Assembly (NCBI GenBank): GCA_040756745.1
Contig: JBFLYO010000003.1
Span: 1 to 64,000 of the forward strand
Length of the DNA stretch: 64,000 bases
Direction: 5' to 3'
Origin: JBFLYO01 sp040756745
GTDB lineage: Bacteria; Bacteroidota; Ignavibacteria; UBA10030; UBA6906
Shown here: positions 43,090 through 51,605 of the stretch, in pieces
How the letters are laid out: each line of letters starts with the position of its first letter
Numbering within the stretch: the first letter of the stretch is position 1
The notes under the pieces: generated by a model
What the model saw: the letters and a program-made list of their open reading frames with translations, nothing else
What the model was told of the DNA's origin: nothing
The model's database searches: none
Made by a program: the position numbers and the translations under genes

Positions 43090-45504
43090 ATGACCAAGCG
43101 CGCGCGGGTGCTCACAGGCACGGTCGGGGTTCTCCTCGCCCTCCTCCTGGCCGCCGCCCTCTTCCTCCGCTATCAGATTCGAAAGTCCTTTCCCGTTGAC
43201 TCGGGCCTCCTGTCCGTCCCGGGACTCGACAGCGCGGTCACCGTGTCGCGAGACCCATACGGAGTTCCCGTCGTCGATGCGCGCAATGAACATGATCTGA
43301 TGTTCGCCACGGGGTTCGTGCACGCACAGGACCGGCTCTGGCAAATGGACCTCGTTCGCCACGCGGGCGAGGGGCGTCTCTCGGAGCTCTTCGGACAATC
43401 CACCGTGCCGTTCGACAGGATGTTTCGCATCGTCGGGATCAGGCGTACTGCCGAAGCGATCGCTGCAACAATGAGCCCCGCATCTCTGGAACGGCTCCAG
43501 TGGTATGCGGACGGGGTCAATGCGTGCATAGCGACAGCCGGCGGCGACCTCCCGGTGGAGTTCGATCTCCTCGGTTACCGGCCGGAACCCTGGACGCCGG
43601 TACACAGCATTCTCGTTGGACGTCTCATGGCGTGGGAACTGAACCTGTCCTGGTGGACCGATATCACGTACGGCCTCGTCGCAGACAAAGTCGGCCCGCT
43701 GCGGGCCCTTGATCTGATGCCCGCCGATCCTCCGGAAGTCCCCCCCGCAGTTCCTGCAGGAGAATGGCGTGCGTATGCCTCCCTGGGGCGTTCGTATCTT
43801 CATGTCGCGCGGTCATACGCCGAGCGGTTCGGCAGAGCCTCCGTGATGGGGGGGAGCAATGCATGGGTGATCGGCAGAGGGCGTTCATCGTCCGGGGCGG
43901 TCATCCTTGCCAACGATACCCACCTGCAGCTTGAATCTCCCTCGCGCTGGTACGAAATCCAGATGCAGATGCCCGGCATCCGCGTCCGGGGGATGTCGAT
44001 CGCCGGTGTCCCCGCGGTGGTCTGCGGCAGGAACGGGTCTCTTGCGTGGGGGGTGACGAACGTGATGGCGGACGACGCGGATTTCTATGCCGAGCAATTG
44101 GATTCCACGGGTGGAACCAGCTATGCCTACGGCGCCACATGGCGTCCCATCCGCGAGCTCCGGGAGGAGATTAGCGTACTCGGTGACAGCGCCGTGCCAC
44201 TTACGATCCGGATGACGCACCATGGACCTATCATTTCCGACGTTGACTATCCCCTGAAACGCGCACAGGTCCCCTATGTTGTGAGTATGCGATGGACCGG
44301 CAATGAACAAGACGACCAGTTCGGCGCGATCACTGCCATCAACCGTGCGACGAACTGGAAGGAATTTATTGCAGGGGTGCATGAATTCGCAGTGCCGGGA
44401 CAGAACTTTGTGTATGGCGACTCCGCGGGGAACATCGGCTACTGGTGCGGCGCGAAGATTCCCCTCCGTGCCGCGCGGAGTTCATTGCTGCCGCTGCCCG
44501 GGTGGGACCCCGCCGCGGAGTGGCGGGGATACGTTCCCTTCGCGCGCCTCCCCCATCGCTTCAATCCTCCTGAGGGATTCATTGCGATGGCGAACAACAA
44601 GCTCGTGGACGATAGCTATCCCTACCGGATCAGCGATCTCTGGGAACCCTCCTCGCGCATCGAGCGGCTGAATACGGTCCTCGGACGAACGGGCGACCGG
44701 TTTGCACTGCAGGATTTTGAATGGCTGCAGAATGACGCCTACTCGTACTATGCGAGGGAGATCGTCCCATTTATCCGGGAGGCATTCGCCGACAGTGGTG
44801 CGGGATTCCCCGGGAGCACACGCGTATTCGAGTATTTCAACAACTGGAACTTCCAGTTCGCGAAAGAAGACATTGCCACATCGATACTCCAGATGTTCCT
44901 CGTCCGGCTCGTGCGGAACGTCTACGCCGATGAGATGGGAGAGGATCTTCTCCATGACTGGGTGATGCTCTCCAACATTCCGCTCCGCGTAACGGCAAAG
45001 CTGCTCCGCGAGGGAACTTCTCCGTGGTTCGACGACGTCACGACTGAGGCTGTTGAAACGCGGGATGTCATCATTCGCAGAAGTCTCCGCGAAGCGATGG
45101 AAGAACTCGACCATCGGTTCGGGAGCGATACGAAGCTCTGGCGCTGGGGAGAACTGCACACCGTCGTGCTGGAACATCCTTTCGGCAAACGCAGGCCGCT
45201 CGACCGGGTTTTCAACATCGGTCCCTTCCCGGTGAATGGTGCCTCGACGGCGCTGGTGAGCGGCGAATACAATTTCAACGATCCCTTCAAGGTGACGGTC
45301 GGTCCTTCGTTCCGCCAGATCTTCGATTTTGCCGGAGACGGTCCCGTGCGGTCGGTGCTCCCCTCCGGTCAATCGGGGCAGGCGTTTCACCTTCATTACG
45401 ACGACCAGGTGCAGCTCTGGCTCAACGGAGGGTATCGCATCTCTTCCTTCTCTCACCCGGTGAGCGTGGGAGCGGCGATCCTCACACTGACGCCGCGTCA
45501 ATGA
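43090..45504 (+). CDS. Penicillin acylase/amidase family N-terminal nucleophile hydrolase
   Basis: An 804-residue Ntn-hydrolase precursor with an N-terminal hydrophobic segment (residues 10-28). The catalytic Ser256 lies in GGSNAWVIG: autocleavage before it would make an alpha chain of about 255 residues and a beta chain of about 549 starting with the nucleophile. Other family blocks: GTPHI-type EHDLMFATGFVHAQDRLWQM, LANDTHL and FALQDFEWLQND. Acts outside the membrane. Members cleave penicillins, N-acyl-homoserine lactones or other acyl amides; specificity cannot be predicted. Overlaps the sirtuin gene by 4 nt. Confidence 0.88.
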   Translation: MTKRARVLTGTVGVLLALLLAAALFLRYQIRKSFPVDSGLLSVPGLDSAVTVSRDPYGVPVVDARNEHDLMFATGFVHAQDRLWQMDLVRHAGEGRLSELFGQSTVPFDRMFRIVGIRRTAEAIAATMSPASLERLQWYADGVNACIATAGGDLPVEFDLLGYRPEPWTPVHSILVGRLMAWELNLSWWTDITYGLVADKVGPLRALDLMPADPPEVPPAVPAGEWRAYASLGRSYLHVARSYAERFGRASVMGGSNAWVIGRGRSSSGAVILANDTHLQLESPSRWYEIQMQMPGIRVRGMSIAGVPAVVCGRNGSLAWGVTNVMADDADFYAEQLDSTGGTSYAYGATWRPIRELREEISVLGDSAVPLTIRMTHHGPIISDVDYPLKRAQVPYVVSMRWTGNEQDDQFGAITAINRATNWKEFIAGVHEFAVPGQNFVYGDSAGNIGYWCGAKIPLRAARSSLLPLPGWDPAAEWRGYVPFARLPHRFNPPEGFIAMANNKLVDDSYPYRISDLWEPSSRIERLNTVLGRTGDRFALQDFEWLQNDAYSYYAREIVPFIREAFADSGAGFPGSTRVFEYFNNWNFQFAKEDIATSILQMFLVRLVRNVYADEMGEDLLHDWVMLSNIPLRVTAKLLREGTSPWFDDVTTEAVETRDVIIRRSLREAMEELDHRFGSDTKLWRWGELHTVVLEHPFGKRRPLDRVFNIGPFPVNGASTALVSGEYNFNDPFKVTVGPSFRQIFDFAGDGPVRSVLPSGQSGQAFHLHYDDQVQLWLNGGYRISSFSHPVSVGAAILTLTPRQ

Positions 45505-46262
45505 GTGCCTCACTGTGCTCGGCGCGGCTCATCGCGAAGCTTCGCTCGGCGGAGTCGATCGTGGCATTTACCGGTGCGGGCATGTCGGCGGAAAGCGGAG
45601 TCCCGACATTCCGCGGAACGGACGGCATCTGGGCCAGGTTCAAACCGGAAGAGCTGGCGAACATGGAAGCGTTCATGAGAAACCCCGCGCTGGTGTGGGA
45701 GTGGTACGCGGCGAGGAAGAAGATCATTGCGGAGGTCCAGCCCAACGCCGGCCATCGCGCGCTGGCCCGCATGGAGGAGATCGTCCCGCGGTTCGCCATT
45801 ATCACGCAGAACATTGATAACCTGCACCGCAGGGCCGGGAGCCGCACGGTCCACGAGCTGCACGGCAATATCGAGCGGAACTACTGCATGAAGTGCGGCA
45901 AAGTCTACGGGAACGAGGATGTGCTCGGCCGAACCGGTCCGCTGGCGTGCAATGCCTGCGGCGGCTTGATCCGTCCCGACGTTGTCTGGTTCGGCGAGAT
46001 GCTGCCGGAAGAGGAGTGGGACGCGTCGGTCCGTGCAGCGGAAGGGGCGGATCTGTTCCTCTCCATCGGAACCTCCGGCGTCGTCTATCCGGCAGCGTCC
46101 ATCCCGCTGATGGCCCGGCGGGCCGGTGCGTACATTGTGGAAATCAACCCCGAGCAAACACCGTTGACGCCGTATGTGGACGAGTTCCTTGAGGGAGCAG
46201 CAGGCAGCGTGCTGCCGGCGCTGGTCAAAGCCATGGCGGAGCTCAGGGAGAGCAAGGAGTAG
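45501..46262 (+). CDS. cobB: Sirtuin (NAD-dependent protein deacylase)
   Basis: Sir2-family deacylase, 253 residues, removing acyl groups from lysine with NAD. The NAD loop GAGMSAESGVPTFRG, TQNIDNLHRRAGS and HELHGN with the catalytic His are present. Four Cys make the zinc site (CMKCGKVY and CNACGG). It overlaps the acylase gene by 4 nt. The TAG stop is inside a repeat array that continues downstream. Confidence 0.93.
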   Translation: MSASLCSARLIAKLRSAESIVAFTGAGMSAESGVPTFRGTDGIWARFKPEELANMEAFMRNPALVWEWYAARKKIIAEVQPNAGHRALARMEEIVPRFAIITQNIDNLHRRAGSRTVHELHGNIERNYCMKCGKVYGNEDVLGRTGPLACNACGGLIRPDVVWFGEMLPEEEWDASVRAAEGADLFLSIGTSGVVYPAASIPLMARRAGAYIVEINPEQTPLTPYVDEFLEGAAGSVLPALVKAMAELRESKE

Positions 46263-46325
46263 GCGGTAGGCAGAAGTCAGTAGGCAGAAATCAGAAGTCA
46301 GTAGGCAGAAATCAGAAGTCAGAAA
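46259..46325 (+). repeat. Tandem 21-nt repeat array abutting the sirtuin stop
   Basis: Starts in the sirtuin stop region (GTAGGC, with TAG as stop at 46260-46262). Two exact 21-nt units follow (46280-46300 and 46301-46321), preceded by a shorter partial unit. The 18-mer GTAGGCAGAAGTCAGTAG (46266-46283) recurs inverted at 62800-62817. Confidence 0.8.
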
Positions 46326-46330
46326 GAAGC

Positions 46331-46390
46331 CCTAAACCTTAACCTTAATCTCAATCTCGATCTCAATCTCAATCTCACTCTCGTTCTCAA
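46331..46390 (+). repeat. Hexamer array (CCTTAA to TCTCAA)
   Basis: About ten six-base units that drift from CCTTAA to TCTCAA and TCTCGA, with period six, located just upstream of pyk. On the opposite strand it would be read as a Glu-Ile repeat, which is not a real protein. Confidence 0.8.
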
Positions 46391-46415
46391 TGCCCCTCAA
46401 ACGCTCCCACCTGCT

Positions 46416-47852
46416 ATGACTGCGCAACCGAGCAGAACCCGGATTGTATGCACGCTTGGGCCTGCGTCGAGCAGCGTCGAGACGCTGACGGCGCTCATCG
46501 GGGCCGGGATGGACGTTGTGCGGCTGAACTTCTCGCACGGCACGCACGAGGAACACCGGGAGGCGCTGAGAAACGTCCGGGAAGCCGTGCGCGTGACCGG
46601 TCATGAAGTGGCGGTCCTCCAGGACCTCCAGGGACCGAAGATCAGAATCGGCGAACTGGAGGTGCCGTCGATCGAGCTCCGTCAGGGAGAGGAATTCACG
46701 ATCACGACGGACCCGGTCGTTGGCGGACGGGGGCGGGTCTCCACGACATATGCGGGGCTTCCTCACGATGTCCATCCGGGTGCGGATATCTTGCTCGATG
46801 ATGGCCGGCTTCGGCTCCGGGTTCTCCGCGTTTGGGGAAATGATGTGGAGTGCGAGGTGATTGTCGGGGGAACGCTCAGCTCCCACAAAGGGATAAACCT
46901 CCCGGGAGTAGCGGTCAGCGCGCCATCGTTCACGGACAAAGACCTGGATGACCTTGCGTTCGGGCTTGCCAGCGAGGTCGACTATCTCGCGCTCTCGTTC
47001 GTCAGGACGGCGGAAGACATCCGTCTCCTCCGTGCAGCAGCAGCACAGGCACCCCAGCATGCACGTATGCCGGTGATTGCGAAGATCGAAAAACCGCAGG
47101 CGGTAGCCAACATCGATGAGATCATTGCAGAGGCGGACGGAATCATGATTGCCCGCGGCGATCTGGGTGTAGAGCTTCCGCCGGAGGACGTCCCGGTTCT
47201 CCAGAAGATGATCATCAGGCGGTGCAACAACGCCGGCAAACCGGTGATCATCGCGACACAGATGTTGGAATCCATGATTGCGAGCCCGATGCCGACACGG
47301 GCAGAGGCCAGCGACGTCGCCAATGCCGTGGTCGACGGGGGCGATGCGGTCATGCTGAGCGGCGAGACGTCGGTGGGAAAGTACCCCATTGACGCCGTTC
47401 GGATCATGGAGCGGATCATCCGGAAGGTCGAATCGGAACGGCTGGTGCGCCCCAGAATCCCCGCTGAACCCCGGTCGAGCGTAACAGACCGGCACGACGC
47501 CCTCGGCCGTTCGGCGTGTGTGCTTGCGGAACAGATGAGAGCGGCGGCGATCGTCACGGTGACCAACTCAGGCCAAACGGCGAGAGTGCTGGCGCGCTAT
47601 AGGCCTGACCCGCAGATCATCGCCATCACCGACAGTCCAAGAACACTCCGGATGCTGAACATTGTCTGGGGGGTACGCGGGTTGCTGGTGGAGGGACTCG
47701 ATGAAGACTCCGATCATGCGCTCGCCAGGGTGCAGGAACGGCTCGTGGCATCGGGTCTGGTGAAGCGGGGAGAATACATCGTGTTGCTTGCGGGGCAGCC
47801 GTTCTTCGCGAGGGGGGGGACGAATTTTATCAAGGTGGAAAAGATAGGTTAA
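46416..47852 (+). CDS. pyk: Pyruvate kinase
   Basis: PK, 478 residues, makes pyruvate and ATP from PEP and ADP. N-terminal RIVCTLGPASSSVETLTALI, then NFSHGTHEEH, the metal/PEP signature MIARGDLGVELPPEDV, and TQMLESMIASPMPTRAEASD. C-terminal domain ends SGLVKRGEYIVLL and TNFIKVEKIG, which is a normal end. TAA stop lies inside a GGTTAAGG repeat unit. Together with eno this window has two lower-glycolysis genes. Confidence 0.96.
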   Translation: MTAQPSRTRIVCTLGPASSSVETLTALIGAGMDVVRLNFSHGTHEEHREALRNVREAVRVTGHEVAVLQDLQGPKIRIGELEVPSIELRQGEEFTITTDPVVGGRGRVSTTYAGLPHDVHPGADILLDDGRLRLRVLRVWGNDVECEVIVGGTLSSHKGINLPGVAVSAPSFTDKDLDDLAFGLASEVDYLALSFVRTAEDIRLLRAAAAQAPQHARMPVIAKIEKPQAVANIDEIIAEADGIMIARGDLGVELPPEDVPVLQKMIIRRCNNAGKPVIIATQMLESMIASPMPTRAEASDVANAVVDGGDAVMLSGETSVGKYPIDAVRIMERIIRKVESERLVRPRIPAEPRSSVTDRHDALGRSACVLAEQMRAAAIVTVTNSGQTARVLARYRPDPQIIAITDSPRTLRMLNIVWGVRGLLVEGLDEDSDHALARVQERLVASGLVKRGEYIVLLAGQPFFARGGTNFIKVEKIG

Positions 47853-47950
47853 GGATAAGGTTAAGGTCAAGGTCGGTTGTCGCTTGAGGAGTGTGGATTG
47901 ACAATTGTGGATTCCTCCCCTTAACCTTAACCTGCTCCATCCCTTAACCT
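47847..47950 (+). repeat. TTAAGG / CCTTAA fold-back between pyk and the STAS gene
   Basis: The left arm (47847-47874) has GGTTAAGG-type hexamers and the right arm (47917-47950) has CCTTAA hexamers, giving a fold-back with a spacer of about 43 nt. It lies between two convergent genes; the pyk stop codon is inside the left arm. Confidence 0.75.
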
Positions 47951-47952
47951 TC

Positions 47953-48276
47953 TCAGTGCTTCACCCCCGCCTCCTGGATCTCAAACAACCTGTCCAGCAT
48001 CGAGATCTTGAGCAGGCTGGTGACTTTCTTGTGGACGTGTACGAGCTTCACCCTCCCTCCATGTTCCTTCATCTTCCGCTCGGCAATGAGGAGAGCGCTC
48101 AGACCGCTGCTGTCGCAGAAGTCCACTTCTGCGAGGTCGACAACGAGCGTTTCAACTTTCGGTTTGCAGATGAGAAGAAACTCCCCCTTCAGTTCAGGGG
48201 CGACGGTGGAGTCGAGTTTCTTCTCCTTGAGTTTCAGCGTCGTGGACGCTCCGTTGTGCATGACTTCGAACTTCAT
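47953..48276 (-). CDS. STAS-domain anti-sigma factor antagonist
   Basis: A 107-residue single STAS domain (SpoIIAA-like). The phosphorylatable serine is in VDFCDSSGLSALL. It should bind an anti-sigma kinase or a related partner and switch with phosphorylation. The start at 48276 gives an ATGA overlap with the GT9-like gene. It ends the five-gene minus-strand operon (kinase, RodZ-like, ligA, GT9-like, STAS). No SpoIIAB-like kinase or partner is nearby. Confidence 0.88.
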   Translation of the reverse strand: MKFEVMHNGASTTLKLKEKKLDSTVAPELKGEFLLICKPKVETLVVDLAEVDFCDSSGLSALLIAERKMKEHGGRVKLVHVHKKVTSLLKISMLDRLFEIQEAGVKH

Positions 48277-48830
48277 ACGCCCTCTTCCGCGAAGAACATC
48301 GTGAGACAATGCGCGAGCCGCTCGTAGGCATTTCCTCGGTGTGAGTCGGGGTCCAGTCGGACCTGGAAGTTATAAAAAGTGTCTGCGTGCGGGTTGGCAA
48401 AGCCCGCGCGAATGCGCGCGTGACTTTCCCTACAAATATAGCCGGAGGGAAGGATGAAGTCAAGGTTAAGGTCCACGGCCAGGTCGTACTGACGGGCATG
48501 GACGCGGTCGATGACGACCTGGCGCGGCAGGAAGAACGGGTTCACCTCGTCCGGCGCAATCGTGATCACACGGCTGCGGGGAAGAAGGCGTTCGAAGGAA
48601 TCGCGGGAAAGCGTCGTGACCACGGTCATGTGTCCCTCCTCGAAGCGGGCCCGATACGGTGCGAGAAGCACGAGATGATCGGCCCCGGCGGCAGGCCAGA
48701 GCGGCAGGATAATCAAAACCGACTCCGCTTCCGGGAGTGCGTGAGAAAACGAAATCACTTTCTCGCGGGACTTTCGGTAACGGAATCGGGCCGCCAGCAT
48801 GCCGACGGATCGGCGCAGAGATCGGAGCAT
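48273..48830 (-). CDS. Glycosyltransferase-9-like N-terminal domain protein (short)
   Basis: A 185-residue protein. It resembles the first half of GT9/heptosyltransferases: an early Rossmann strand ESVLIILPLWPAAGADHLV, then YDLAVDLNLDFILPSGYI and a RIRAGFANPHADTFYNFQVR segment. The C-terminal sugar-nucleotide domain is missing, so either it is a truncated enzyme or a member of a DUF6913-like group. The start may be ATG 48830 or GTG 48836. It follows ligA by about 7 nt. Catalysis is unlikely without the second half. Confidence 0.55.
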   Translation of the reverse strand: MLRSLRRSVGMLAARFRYRKSREKVISFSHALPEAESVLIILPLWPAAGADHLVLLAPYRARFEEGHMTVVTTLSRDSFERLLPRSRVITIAPDEVNPFFLPRQVVIDRVHARQYDLAVDLNLDFILPSGYICRESHARIRAGFANPHADTFYNFQVRLDPDSHRGNAYERLAHCLTMFFAEEGV

Positions 48831-48837
48831 CAACACC

Positions 48838-50844
48838 TCACCGGATCATCTTCATGAATTCCTCCTCAGTGATTACCTGCACGCCGAGGGAGCGCGCCTT
48901 CACGAGTTTCGAGCCCGCCTCCTCTCCTGCCAGGACGTAGGATGTGTTCTTGCTGACCGACGAGCTGACCTTTCCTCCCCGTTCCTCGATGAGTGCAGTT
49001 GCTTGTTCGCGCGTGAAGCGCGCGAGCGTGCCCGTAAGGACGAACGATTTCCCTGCCAGCGCGGTGCCCTTCTTCGGCCGCTCGGCTGCCATTGTCACGC
49101 CCGCCTCCTTCAGGCGACGGACAATCTCGCGGTTGTGCCGGTCGGCGAAGAAGTGCACGATGCTCTCGGCGATGGTCGGGCCGACCTGCTCCGTCGAGCG
49201 GAGGCGCTCCTCGGTTGCCTCCTGCAGGGCCGCGATGGTCGGGAACGACGACGAGAGCACCTTTGCAACGCCGGCACCGACGTGGCGTATGCCAAGCGCG
49301 AACAGCACTTTGTGAAACGGCTGCTTCTTGCTCACCTCAATGGCGTCAAGGAGATTCTGTGTGCTCTTTTCACCCCACCGCTCGAGGGCGACAAGCTCTT
49401 TCCTTTTGTTGGAGAGGGAATAGAGGTCGGCGACGTTCCTGACGTATCCCAGGATCACCAGTTGCTCGACCGCGGCCTCGCCCAGCCCTTCAATATCCAT
49501 TGCCCCCCGTGCCGCAAAATGCTCGATACGCCCGCGCACCTGGGCGGGGCACTCAGCGTTCTCGCAGAAAAAATTGGCCTCATCCTCAGGCCTGTAGATG
49601 CGTGACCCACAGGCCGGGCAGGTTTTCGGCATGACGAACGGCGTGGTTCCCCTCGGGCGCTTCGAGGGAACCGTACCGCTCACCTTGGGGATGACGTCTC
49701 CCCCCTTTTCGACCACCACAGTATCTCCTACCCGAAGGTCAAGCGACGAGATGTAATCAATATTGTGCAGCGTCGCCCGGGAAACAGTTGTCCCCCCAAC
49801 GAAAACCGGCTCAAGATCTGCCACGGGCGTGACGGTCCCCACGCGTCCCACCTGCAGGATGATCCCGTTGAGGCGGGTCTCCGCCTTGCGCGAGGCGAAT
49901 TTGAACGCGACGGCCCAGCGCGGACTCTTGGCAATCGTGCCGAGGCGGTCCTGCTGGCGGAGACTGTCGACCTTGATGACGACGCCGTCGATGTCGTAGG
50001 GAAGCGTGTCGCGCTTCCCCTCCCAGCGCTTCCAGAACACGATCACCTCGTCGATGGTGTTGCAGACCTTCATGTTCGCATTGACCGGGAAGCCGAGGCG
50101 GCGGAGGAGGGAAAGGTTCTCGGCGTGGCTGGTGAGCTGCTTTCTTGATGCCGTGAGGTAATAGGCGAATATCTGGATCGGGCGCGCAGCCACGATCCTG
50201 GGATCCTGCATCTTCAGCGTGCCGGCGGTGGCATTGCGGGGGTTGATAAACGCCTTCTCTCCCGCTGCGCTCCGCTGCGCGTTCATGGCGTCAAACTCTT
50301 CTCTGGTCATGAATGCCTCGCCGCGAACCTCGATATCGAACAGGCCCGTTTCGCGTGCGCGAAGGCGGAGCGGCAGCGAGCGGATCGTGCGGAGATTATT
50401 AGTGATGTCGTCCCCTTGCGTTCCATCGCCGCGCGTGGCACCCTGGACGAACAGACCGTCGCGGTATTTCAGTGCGATGGCGACTCCGTCGAACTTCAGC
50501 TCTGCCACGTACGTCGGCTTCTCTCCCTCCAGCAGCTCCCACACACGGCGGTCAAAGTCCCTGATCTCCTCTTCGGAGTACGTATTCGCCAGACTGAGCA
50601 TGGGGGGCGAGTGGAGGACGGTGGCGAATTCCTTCGTCGGTTCTCCGCCGACCCGTTGAGTGGGGGAGTCCGGCGTGCGCAGCTCCGGATAACGGGTCTC
50701 AAGCTCACGCAGCTCCCGCATCAGACGATCATACTCCTCGTCGCTGATTGTGGGCTCGGCCAGAACGAAATACCGGTAGTCGTGCTCGTGGAGCTCCTTG
50801 CGGAGCCGCTCAATGCGGCGGACGGCCTGCTGCGGCACGGTCAT
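48838..50844 (-). CDS. ligA: NAD-dependent DNA ligase
   Basis: LigA, 668 residues, seals nicks in DNA replication and repair with NAD. Adenylation motif K117-F-D-G (YVAELKFDGVAI), OB fold, four-Cys zinc finger (CPACGSRIYRPED, then FFCENAECPAQ), helix-hairpin-helix region (EGLGEAAVEQL and GIRHVGAGVAKVL) and C-terminal BRCT (GTALAGKSFVLTGTLARFT). Length is standard. Coupled by ATGA with the RodZ-like gene upstream. LigA beside RodZ and a sensor kinase has no obvious functional reason. Confidence 0.97.
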   Translation of the reverse strand: MTVPQQAVRRIERLRKELHEHDYRYFVLAEPTISDEEYDRLMRELRELETRYPELRTPDSPTQRVGGEPTKEFATVLHSPPMLSLANTYSEEEIRDFDRRVWELLEGEKPTYVAELKFDGVAIALKYRDGLFVQGATRGDGTQGDDITNNLRTIRSLPLRLRARETGLFDIEVRGEAFMTREEFDAMNAQRSAAGEKAFINPRNATAGTLKMQDPRIVAARPIQIFAYYLTASRKQLTSHAENLSLLRRLGFPVNANMKVCNTIDEVIVFWKRWEGKRDTLPYDIDGVVIKVDSLRQQDRLGTIAKSPRWAVAFKFASRKAETRLNGIILQVGRVGTVTPVADLEPVFVGGTTVSRATLHNIDYISSLDLRVGDTVVVEKGGDVIPKVSGTVPSKRPRGTTPFVMPKTCPACGSRIYRPEDEANFFCENAECPAQVRGRIEHFAARGAMDIEGLGEAAVEQLVILGYVRNVADLYSLSNKRKELVALERWGEKSTQNLLDAIEVSKKQPFHKVLFALGIRHVGAGVAKVLSSSFPTIAALQEATEERLRSTEQVGPTIAESIVHFFADRHNREIVRRLKEAGVTMAAERPKKGTALAGKSFVLTGTLARFTREQATALIEERGGKVSSSVSKNTSYVLAGEEAGSKLVKARSLGVQVITEEEFMKMIR

Positions 50845-51605
50845 GGTGGGGGCGAATTCAGATGCTGACGCGTGATTGTTACGTTGTGCAGGACGCTCCC
50901 CCGTTTGCCCAGTGCGCCGAGGGGCTTTTTGTTCAGCGTGAACTGTATCCCGCCGGCATTGCCCAGCGTGACCACAAACCGGTCATGTGCGCGCCAGCTC
51001 GCCCTGTTTCCCGGGCGGAACAGGTATTCCCTTGGGGGAAGGCTGTCCACGACGATCGCAGCCCACACCGTATCCGTGACCGATGCAAAGAGAGTCAGGC
51101 TGTCAGCCGGCACAGGCCGTCGTAGTGGCTCGCGGGGGGGTGGAGGCGCAGTGCGCTGTTCATGCTCCTTAACGACCTTCTGAAAAGGGATTTCCTGGGT
51201 CGGTGGGCTCTCGCCGGGAGCAGCGAGATTCCAGATGAGTATGACAGCCGTGACTACGAGAACGGCACCCGCTGCGATGGTTGCGTTCCTTGGCGAGAAT
51301 AACGCCGTGCGCGTCCGCATGCCTCCCGACGGGACAATGGGCGGTCGCTCGGGTGCGAGCGGGGCCGGACTCTGGCGTGCAAGGGCGGCGTCGTACTTCC
51401 TGATCGTCTCCTGCGGATCGAGTCCGATGGCGGCGGCGTATTCGCGAATGAAGGCACGGACATACGGCTGGGGGAGGATTGACGTGTTCCCATGCTCAAT
51501 CGCCTCGAGATGCTTCGCGCTGATGAGCGTCGCATCGGCAATGTCCGTGATGGTGAGTTTCTTTGCTTCCCGGGCTCGTCGGAGATCGTCAAAGAATGCC
51601 TTCAT
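50841..51605 (-). CDS. RodZ-like cytoskeletal regulator (HTH + membrane segment + DUF4115-like)
   Basis: A 254-residue protein with an N-terminal helix-turn-helix (LRRAREAKKLTITDIADATL, ISAKHLEAIEHGN, residues 5-70), a single membrane helix (about residues 108-129, ATIAAGAVLVVTAVILIWNL), a Pro/Arg-rich periplasmic linker and a C-terminal domain (about 160-245) resembling DUF4115. RodZ links MreB to the membrane and keeps cell shape. The ATG at 51605 overlaps the kinase gene by 4 nt. MreB and other elongasome genes are not in this window. Confidence 0.82.
   Translation of the reverse strand: MKAFFDDLRRAREAKKLTITDIADATLISAKHLEAIEHGNTSILPQPYVRAFIREYAAAIGLDPQETIRKYDAALARQSPAPLAPERPPIVPSGGMRTRTALFSPRNATIAAGAVLVVTAVILIWNLAAPGESPPTQEIPFQKVVKEHEQRTAPPPPREPLRRPVPADSLTLFASVTDTVWAAIVVDSLPPREYLFRPGNRASWRAHDRFVVTLGNAGGIQFTLNKKPLGALGKRGSVLHNVTITRQHLNSPPP

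Noticed and set aside
46259..46325. Possible CRISPR array
   Set aside because: Units are tandem without spacers and no cas genes are near.
46332..47495. Long minus-strand frame opposite pyk, ending in a Glu-Ile repeat
   Set aside because: It is antisense to a well-supported pyruvate kinase and its tail is only the hexamer array read in one frame.
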